DNA of 12,386 nt from the NCBI RefSeq assembly GCF_000711955.1, contig NZ_JONR01000070.1, forward strand, positions 1-12,386. The letters run 5' to 3'. A program made the position numbers and the translations under genes. Shown here in pieces: positions 1 to 5,823 of the stretch (the stretch's first letter is position 1; each line of letters starts with the position of its first letter). This DNA comes from Nevskia soli DSM 19509 (GTDB lineage: Bacteria > Pseudomonadota > Gammaproteobacteria > Nevskiales > Nevskiaceae). Below the pieces are notes generated by a model. The model had not been told where the DNA came from. It saw nothing but the letters and a program-made list of their open reading frames with translations, and made no database searches.

Positions 1-950
1 TCTACTTCGGCCAGCACAAGCCCTGGCGCAGCATGGACGAAATCGCCAGCAACAACAGCACGGTGTTCCTGGAGCGCAACATCGTCTCCGCCACCGGCGT
101 CTACGGCGGCGTGGATTACACCAACGGCGTGTACTACAGCTGGAACAAGGGCGCCTTCACCAGCAGCGACAATCTGTGGGCCGGTGCCTCGGTCTACTCC
201 CTGCACAAGCAGACCGGCGGCGCCGAAAACCGCACCCAGGGCCTGGGCTACAACGCCCGCCTGGCTTATGCGCCGTTTGTTTCCCCGACGGCCTGGGCGC
301 ATGTCGGCGTGAACTTCAGCAACGACAACTCCGACGTCAACAGCACGGTCACCTCGACCGCCTCGCCGTATGCCGGCTTCGGTCCGTCGTACACCTACGG
401 CGGCCGCTCCGGCGCCAAGCTGACCCTGGCGAGTTATGGCTCGGGCAATGCCAAGGCGCTGGGCAATCCGCACCAGGATGCCATCGGCGGCGAACTGGCC
501 GGCGCCTGGGGCCCGGTTTATGGGCAGGCGGAGTACACGATGCTGGGCATCCACCAGGAAGGCCTGGCGGAAACCAATATCAATGCCTATTCGATCACCG
601 GCGCCTACGCCATCACCGGCGAAACCCGCACCTATGACAAGAAGAACGCCACCTACAACGCGCTGCGTCCGTCGCACGCGTACGGGGCTTTCGAAGTCGC
701 AGCGCGATTCGACCATGCCCAGAACAATTTCACCAATGGCAATGTCGGTTGCTCGGCGGCGGTTCCGACAGGCACCACGCTGAGCAACGTCACCAAGTGC
801 GATGTGTCGATGGTGACCGCGGGAATCAACTACTACCCGAACCCGGCGGTGCGTTTCGTGCTGGACTACACCCACGGCCACGCCAACCTGGGTAACGCCG
901 GCAAGGACAGCCCCGACAGCATCGGCCTGCGCGCACAGCTGGTGTTCTGA
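1..950 (+). CDS. Phosphate-selective porin O/P-like outer membrane protein, C-terminal part
   Basis: The gene is cut by the left window edge. The reading frame is open from base 3 (first visible residues YFGQHKPWRS) to the TGA at 948-950, giving about 315 residues. A Met at base 33 is internal, not the start. The protein alternates short aromatic/hydrophobic strands with Gly/Asn/Asp-rich loops and ends in a strand closing with Leu-Val-Phe. A C-terminal Phe is the usual signal for beta-barrel assembly by the BAM complex. The segment with IASNNSTVFLERNIVSATG resembles the part of OprO/OprP-type porins where a phrase close to 'FLER' follows the strand that fixes the barrel interior. The expected role is diffusion of anions such as phosphate or polyphosphate across the outer membrane. 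The selectivity residues (arginine ladder, constriction lysines) lie mostly in the missing part, so the substrate is not shown here. The porin O/P family is likely; another trimeric porin family is possible. Confidence 0.75.
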   Translation, partial: YFGQHKPWRSMDEIASNNSTVFLERNIVSATGVYGGVDYTNGVYYSWNKGAFTSSDNLWAGASVYSLHKQTGGAENRTQGLGYNARLAYAPFVSPTAWAHVGVNFSNDNSDVNSTVTSTASPYAGFGPSYTYGGRSGAKLTLASYGSGNAKALGNPHQDAIGGELAGAWGPVYGQAEYTMLGIHQEGLAETNINAYSITGAYAITGETRTYDKKNATYNALRPSHAYGAFEVAARFDHAQNNFTNGNVGCSAAVPTGTTLSNVTKCDVSMVTAGINYYPNPAVRFVLDYTHGHANLGNAGKDSPDSIGLRAQLVF

Positions 951-966
951 ACCGAAGGCTTGCGGC

Positions 967-1006
967 AAATAACCCCGGTGCGGCGTTTGCCGCACCGGGG
1001 TTATTT
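967..1006. terminator. Bidirectional rho-independent terminator between convergent genes
   Basis: There is a perfect 18-bp stem: 967-984 pairs with 989-1006 around a 4-nt GTTT loop. The core is GC-rich and the outer end is A/T-rich (AAATAA with TTATTT). On the plus strand a T-rich tail, ATTT, continues to 1010. The hairpin starts 17 bp after the porin stop codon and lies about 38 bp beyond the stop of the convergent FGE-like gene. The U-rich arm exists on both strands, so it can serve both transcripts, with the better tail for the porin. Confidence 0.93.
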
Positions 1007-1043
1007 ATTTCCGATGAAGGGATGCAGATCGCTGCGGCAACGC

Positions 1044-3083
1044 TTACCTGGCACCTGTTGCCGGCGGGATTACTGCCATCGGCGCGCCATCCACCGGCTT
1101 GAACGACCAGCTCAGGGTGGTGTGAAGCTCGCCCTCGAAATGGCCGAGCACGGTGTAATCACCATCGAGCGGTACATGCGCCGGCAATACCTCCGAGAAG
1201 CTGGCGGCTTCGCGGGTGCGGAGCAAGCGCGCGGTAGTCCAGGCCAGGACTTCGGATGGTACCGGCAGATCCTCTTCACGATGCTCCACGCTGCGATTGA
1301 TGGTGCGTACCGTGGTGCCCGGCGGAGACGGGACATAAAGATTTTCCAGGTAGACCTCGCCGGTTCGGATATCGACGGTCGCGGTGTATTGCCGGCATAG
1401 CGCGGCGCGGTCGCCGGCGCTGCCATCGGTGTTGGCGGAGCGGTCCAGCGACCAGGGCACCAGGCTCTTCCGTGCATGATCGTAGGCGCGTTGGCCAGCG
1501 ATATGCGTCTCGTTGCTCATATGCATGCGATTCGGACAACCCGCGTAGCCGAAGAAGTACAGCCAGCGCGCGGCCTCGCCTGTGGCCGGCGCGGCGATCA
1601 GCGCATCGAGATCCTCGGCTGAATTGTTCTGCAGCGCATCGAGCGCGGCGGAACGCTCCACCACTTCCCCGCCGCACCGCTCATCGCCGATACAATCCGG
1701 CATGGCGGCCCGCACCCTGGCGGTCAAGGCCGCAAGTTCTTCCGCCGTGTGCGGCAGCTTGCCGCCATTCAGCGCCTTGAGCTGGATCAGTCCGCGCCGC
1801 GCAAGGTATTGCTGCTTGATCAGCAGCCGGCTCGACTGCTCGGGATCGAGCAGGTTGTCGCCGTAGAGAACCCCGTCCGAGCGCAGGCGTGTGCTCAGCA
1901 CATAATCTTGCGTGGTCGTGCCCTGCGTGTGTTGCAGGACGTTCTTCCAGGTCTGCTGGCCCTGGATGGTGATATGCACATCGAGCTGGCGCTCCAGTGC
2001 CAGCGAAGTGGTCGGCGGCGCCGGGATTGCGAGTGTAGGCGGGCTCACCGGTTCCGGTGATTTGACCGCGGCACCGCGCGGCACGTTTGAAGTGAGCGCG
2101 GTTTCGGTGGGCGGCGGCCGGTTGTCCGGGACGGCACCCGGGCCTTGTGGCAGCTCGGCACCGCTCATGCTCCGCGCAATGCGGAAGCCGAGACCATCGC
2201 TATACGAGGCGCCGGGATCCCCATCGCGGCTCGACAGGCGCAGCGCCCGCAGGTTGTTGCCCCAGCCGCCACCACGATTGACGTACTTGCGGCAGGGCGC
2301 CGCGAGCCAGGCTGAGCCATCGACAGGTGCGCCGCTGTAATCCGCATGCCAGCAGTCGGCCACCCACTCCCAGACATTGCCCAGCATGTCGTGGAAACCC
2401 CATGCGTTTGGCGGAAAACTACCGACCGGTGCAGCCGCAGGGAAATGGTCATCACAGCCTTCGGCCCAGTACCACTCCGGATGCGCACGCCGCCCGCTGG
2501 CATCCAGCAGGTTGACGCTGCTGCACGAATCCGACTCGAAGCCGCCCCAGGAATAGCGCCCCGCCTCACCGGCGCGCGCCGCATATTCCCACTCCGCCTC
2601 GCTGGGCAGCCGATAGGGTTTGCCGGTGCGCGCGGCAAGCCAGTCGGCATAGGCCTTGGCCTGCGGCCACGAGATTCCCGCCACCGGGTAGCGGCCGTGT
2701 TGCTCGTCGACCGCCACGTGCGATTCCGTGCAGGCACCCGCCATGACGCAGCTTTTCCATTCGGCATTGGTGATTTCGAAACGGCCGATCGCGAACGGCG
2801 CAAGGCGCACCTCGTGTGCCGGCCGCTCATAGGGCTGGCCGTCGCCGATGAGATCCCCCATGCGATAGCTGCCGCCGCGCAGCGCGATCATTTCCGGTGC
2901 GCCGTCGCAGTCGCGGAATGCATGGATGCCCGATGGCAGGCGGCTCGCGTGAGTGCGGCAGGGCGGCATCGGTGCCGATGCCGCCGGCGTCGCCGGGCCA
3001 GGTGGCGAAACCAGGGCGGCCTTTTCAGCAGCGTGCGCGGCAAACGCGCCCATCGAGAACAACAAGAGGCTGTGCAGGATCAT
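1044..3083 (-). CDS. Exported FGE/SUMF1-fold protein lacking catalytic cysteines, with novel C-terminal region
   Basis: The chosen start is the ATG at 3083, giving 679 residues. It overlaps the stop of the upstream tonB-like gene (ATGA) and opens a signal peptide, with a hydrophobic stretch at residues 2-17 and a likely cleavage after AHA (18). The frame is open further upstream, but that part lies inside the tonB-like gene. Residues 62-305 are an FGE-sulfatase (SUMF1) domain. Its landmarks are EMIALRGGSYRMGD (64-77), RFEITNAEW (101-109), YRLPSEAEWEYAARAG (157-172), GNVWEWVADCW (235-245), NRGGGW (269-274) and GFRIAR (299-304). The two cysteines of true formylglycine-generating enzymes after the RGGSW-type motif are replaced by Asn276 and about Leu281. 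Sulfatase activation is therefore unlikely, and a binding or scaffold role is more plausible. A Pro-rich linker (311-362) leads to about 317 residues that I do not recognise, with Cys at 464, 470, 516 and 563. Location is probably periplasmic. Confidence 0.85.
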   Translation of the reverse strand: MILHSLLLFSMGAFAAHAAEKAALVSPPGPATPAASAPMPPCRTHASRLPSGIHAFRDCDGAPEMIALRGGSYRMGDLIGDGQPYERPAHEVRLAPFAIGRFEITNAEWKSCVMAGACTESHVAVDEQHGRYPVAGISWPQAKAYADWLAARTGKPYRLPSEAEWEYAARAGEAGRYSWGGFESDSCSSVNLLDASGRRAHPEWYWAEGCDDHFPAAAPVGSFPPNAWGFHDMLGNVWEWVADCWHADYSGAPVDGSAWLAAPCRKYVNRGGGWGNNLRALRLSSRDGDPGASYSDGLGFRIARSMSGAELPQGPGAVPDNRPPPTETALTSNVPRGAAVKSPEPVSPPTLAIPAPPTTSLALERQLDVHITIQGQQTWKNVLQHTQGTTTQDYVLSTRLRSDGVLYGDNLLDPEQSSRLLIKQQYLARRGLIQLKALNGGKLPHTAEELAALTARVRAAMPDCIGDERCGGEVVERSAALDALQNNSAEDLDALIAAPATGEAARWLYFFGYAGCPNRMHMSNETHIAGQRAYDHARKSLVPWSLDRSANTDGSAGDRAALCRQYTATVDIRTGEVYLENLYVPSPPGTTVRTINRSVEHREEDLPVPSEVLAWTTARLLRTREAASFSEVLPAHVPLDGDYTVLGHFEGELHTTLSWSFKPVDGAPMAVIPPATGAR

Positions 3084-3727
3084 GGCGTGAATTCGATTTC
3101 CAGGCTTCCAGCCGCTTCGTTCGCACGCAACAGCGGCAACGGCTGGGTTTTCCAGATCGCCCGCCGCACCGAATCGTCGAGCATGGGGTTGCCGCAGCCT
3201 TGCAGGAAGTGCACCGCGGTGATCATGCCGCCCACCGCATAGTCGATGCGGATGCGGCACAGGAAATTCCTGCTGACGGCTGGCGGCTCCAGCCAATTGT
3301 CGTGGATGCGCCCCATCACGTCCTCCATCTCCTGGACTTCGTCCGGCACCTTCGGTGCCTGCGGCGCAGCCTGGGCGGCAGCCGCTGCAGGCTTGGGCGG
3401 AGCGGCCTGCTTATGCGCCGGAACGGGAGTCGGCACGGCCGTCAGCGGATGCAGTTGCTCCGGCGGCCTGGCAACGGCGGGAGGAACTGGCGGCACCACC
3501 GGCCGCGGTTCGGGTGCCAGGGTGAAGACCAGCGCCCGCGCGGTTGCATGCGGGTGGGCGTGGCCGCCATGCCGATTTTCCGGCGATACGATGAGTAGCG
3601 CGATCAGCAGGATGAGGTGGAAGAGCGCCGATGCCGCAAGCGCCAATGGAGCGGGCCAGGGCCGAGACTGGCGCGGCGGGGCGTACCGCGGTGTAGCTGT
3701 CGAGACCTGGGCAAGCTCGGAGTCCAC
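3080..3727 (-). CDS. TonB/TolA-family energy-transducer-like protein
   Basis: The protein has 215 residues from a GTG start at 3727. An in-frame TAA lies six codons upstream and no other good start is visible before the membrane segment. No clear Shine-Dalgarno site is seen. The order is a short cytoplasmic N-terminus, one transmembrane helix (about 27-48), a Pro/Ala-rich periplasm-spanning linker (about 72-130) and a C-terminal domain (about 133-215). The C-terminal domain has the TonB/TolA pattern: GMITAVHFLQGCGNPMLDDS (167-186), then VRRAIWKTQPLPL. The 'LDDSVRRA...PLPL' ending is closer to TolA than to classical TonB. Two cysteines (157 and 178) could form a disulfide. Such proteins couple inner-membrane proton-motive force, through ExbBD or TolQR, to envelope partners. 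No such partner gene is in the window. The stop codon overlaps the start of the FGE-like gene, so the two are probably co-translated. The family is fairly sure; the specific role is unknown. Confidence 0.8.
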   Translation of the reverse strand: MDSELAQVSTATPRYAPPRQSRPWPAPLALAASALFHLILLIALLIVSPENRHGGHAHPHATARALVFTLAPEPRPVVPPVPPAVARPPEQLHPLTAVPTPVPAHKQAAPPKPAAAAAQAAPQAPKVPDEVQEMEDVMGRIHDNWLEPPAVSRNFLCRIRIDYAVGGMITAVHFLQGCGNPMLDDSVRRAIWKTQPLPLLRANEAAGSLEIEFTP

Positions 3728-3821
3728 TGACGTGCCGAAGCTTATGCGATTGTGTCGAGATGCCCGCAGATCACTACTCGATGTTTTGAACCTTAACGTC
3801 GACCAAGATTACATCTGATTG

Positions 3822-3827
3822 ATTATA
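3822..3827 (-). promoter_or_regulatory. Possible -10 element upstream of the tonB-like gene
   Basis: The minus strand reads TATAAT here, inside the AT-rich patch (about 3800-3860) that stands out from its GC-rich surroundings. It lies about 95 bp upstream of the GTG at 3727. At 16-18 bp spacing there is no good TTGACA-like -35 box, so this is only a candidate for the promoter of the two-gene unit. Confidence 0.25.
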
Positions 3828-4643
3828 AATAATTTTATTCATGGCCTATGTTTTGACATGCAGCGTGGGATACAGCGTTTTTTGCGGATTAACATGGAAC
3901 ATCTGTTGATTCGACGTGGCTCGCTTCGGAAGCACGTAAGTGTCCGCCTTGTTCGCAGTCGTCCGTGTTCATTTTATGCTTACCCGGCGCCTCCCGCCGA
4001 ATCACTGAAGTGCGGATCCTCGAATGGCGTTATGTCTTCTCGCCGGGATTTATACATTTGGTCCTTTAACGCCGGGCGAGCTTTGATCCTGCCGTCCACC
4101 CGATCGGTCCGGAGGCCAAAAGGCGGCCACGCCGAGAGCGGCGGCAACCACAGCGAGGCGGTTCATTCGAAAGGCTGCCGAACTGGCCTTGACCTTCCGC
4201 ATCGGAGTTCCCACTGTGCTCACTGGATAGACCCAATCCAGCGCTTTTTGCGCACATATCATGATGGCGTAGTACGGCCGGTTGGTGCGCCTAGTGGCTT
4301 TATTGCTCAGCACCTCGTCCCGCAAGTATCTCCAGCCTCGCCATTCAGGCATTAATCCATCTTCAACCTGGATACTGTCAATGCTCAATCAGTCTTATGT
4401 TGTCCCGACTCCGTCCCTAGAGGATCTGGCGTTCGCCCGCCGCATCTTCAACACTATTTGGCTTGCAGCGCTTCACGCCCCATAGCTACTACCGTCGGAT
4501 CTGCGGCCGGCGGGGCGGCACCTTGGAACAGGATGCAGCTGAAATCCATCAGACTATTGCCACGCACGGCCGCGCGGTCATGCCGGCTCCCGGCATCCGC
4601 GGCGGCGAGGGCTGGTGTCTGAATCCCATTGTGCTGCCAACGA

Positions 4644-4671
4644 TTCGCGCCGAGCGGGGCCTCGGCGCGAA
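4644..4671. repeat. Perfect 11-bp inverted repeat (hairpin), no T-tract
   Basis: TTCGCGCCGAG at 4644-4654 is repeated as its reverse complement CTCGGCGCGAA at 4661-4671, around a 6-nt CGGGGC loop. Neither strand continues into a run of T, so it is not a typical intrinsic terminator. It could be a REP-like element, part of a lost mobile element, or an RNA fold. It lies in the middle of the gene-poor region. Confidence 0.6.
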
Positions 4672-5795
4672 AACCGGTCAGCGGACTAATGCTGCCTGTA
4701 TGACTACATAGCTCCTTGGAACTGGTTTGCTCATGAGCTGATGGTTGCCTTGTAACGCCGGGTCGGAACCAGCGGCAGCTCACGTCCAATAAATAGATAC
4801 ACACAGCCTCGGGTCTGGGAGAATTACCAGGATGCCGCCTTCGGCGGCTCGCTTGGACATGGAAGCTGTCGCCACAGAGATCGGTTGGGACAACGGAGCG
4901 CGACCCTGCATTCGGTATTGCGTCAACGCTTTCCGCCCCTGTCCACGCCCAGCATGCCCCGACAGAACAGGCAGTCCCGAAGTGCCGCGATATCGGAGAG
5001 TCCGGCCGGCGCAACCAAAAATGGCAGCCACCTACAAGCCGAGTCAGGCGTCCCTTGATTTGGGCGCCCAACTGGCACGCTCGATAACATCGAGATCTGA
5101 TTTTGCTTCTGAATGAGCTCGACCGGACTCTCCCATATCCTTTGCTCGAAGAAGGCGCAAACTCGCCAGACCAACCACTCGTTATCGTGTCAGATCAGCT
5201 TTCCGCAAGGTCTCGCGCCGCGATGTAAACGAACATCGCCCTCTACATCGTTGCGTAATACTGTTTGAACAAGGTCTGGTCGAAAGATTCCCGCCTAATC
5301 ACATACATGGCGAAGTCGGCCTTGCGCACCGCTTCCTTCCGGCTTATGGTTCATCCTGCTAGTTACGATTCGATATGGACCTCGTTGGTGCGGCGGTTGA
5401 CGACAGGGACCACATCAGTTCTCTTGAGCGGGGCAAGGAGGCCGCCGCAAGCATCTCTAGGCCCGTCAGAACCGCTGTCGCGGCCGCCACGTTCCAGGGG
5501 TTATCGGGCGAGGTGCGAATCCGAGCATAGCCCTCCTCGTTGAAGCACAAGCTGTTACCAGCGTCCACGCTATTTTGACCTATGCGCCAATCAGCGAGGC
5601 AGGGCGAGTGTCGTGTACCCGCAGCGGGGTATCAACGGACGCAATGGTCCTCCACGATCAGGCGGGAAAAAAGCAGCTCGTATCGCCAAGTACCGGCGCG
5701 CCGGGACAACAAAACTCTGTACCATCGATAGCGAGCGTGGAATGCCTGGATCGTATTCCCGGAGTATAGGGAGCGCCAGGCACTGGAAATTCAGG

Positions 5796-5813
5796 TATTC
5801 ACATCGATGAATA
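5796..5813. promoter_or_regulatory. Small dyad just upstream of the GGDEF-EAL start
   Basis: TATTCA (5796-5801) and TGAATA (5808-5813) are perfect inverted half-sites around CATCGA. The right half runs into the AGGA Shine-Dalgarno core (5813-5816). A protein bound here, or an RNA hairpin, could limit translation or transcription of the downstream gene. Short AT-rich dyads also occur by chance, so this is tentative. Confidence 0.2.
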
Positions 5814-5823
5814 GGACATTCAA

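Larger units (their letters stand above)
3728..5823. other. Gene-poor 2.1-kb intergenic region
   Basis: I see no convincing intact gene on either strand. Open frames exist, the longest on the minus strand at 4454-5071 and on the plus strand at 3819-4355. They show no recognisable domain, are interrupted or shifted, and their amino-acid composition (high Arg/Pro/Ser) is that of non-coding frames. Composition looks more mixed than in the flanking genes, with an AT-rich patch at about 3800-3860. The region contains a perfect hairpin at 4644-4671, a small GCCGCC/GGCGGC hairpin at 4834-4848, a 10-bp inverted repeat (4996-5005 with 5123-5132), and a protein-like but broken reading frame on the minus strand at 5243-5568. 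Nothing resembles a tRNA, rRNA or CRISPR. The likely origin is decayed or transferred DNA. It must also contain the promoters for the tonB-like gene (left) and the GGDEF-EAL gene (right). Confidence 0.55.

Noticed and set aside
1044..3083. True formylglycine-generating enzyme (sulfatase activator)
   Set aside because: The catalytic cysteine pair is missing and no sulfatase gene is in the window.
3084..3296. N-terminal extension of the FGE-like protein to a start at 3296
   Set aside because: It lies wholly inside the tonB-like gene, has no protein character, and would hide the clear signal peptide that begins at the ATG at 3083.
3853..3858. TTGACA on the plus strand as a -35 box
   Set aside because: No -10-like hexamer lies at 16-18 bp and no supported gene follows on this strand.
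4454..5071. 205-residue open frame on the minus strand in the gene-poor region
   Set aside because: There is no recognisable domain, the composition is Arg/Pro/Ser-rich, and there is no credible ribosome binding site. I could not support it as a gene.
5575..5823. c-di-GMP riboswitch upstream of the GGDEF-EAL gene
   Set aside because: I looked for the conserved GEMM core and its flanking helices and did not find them.
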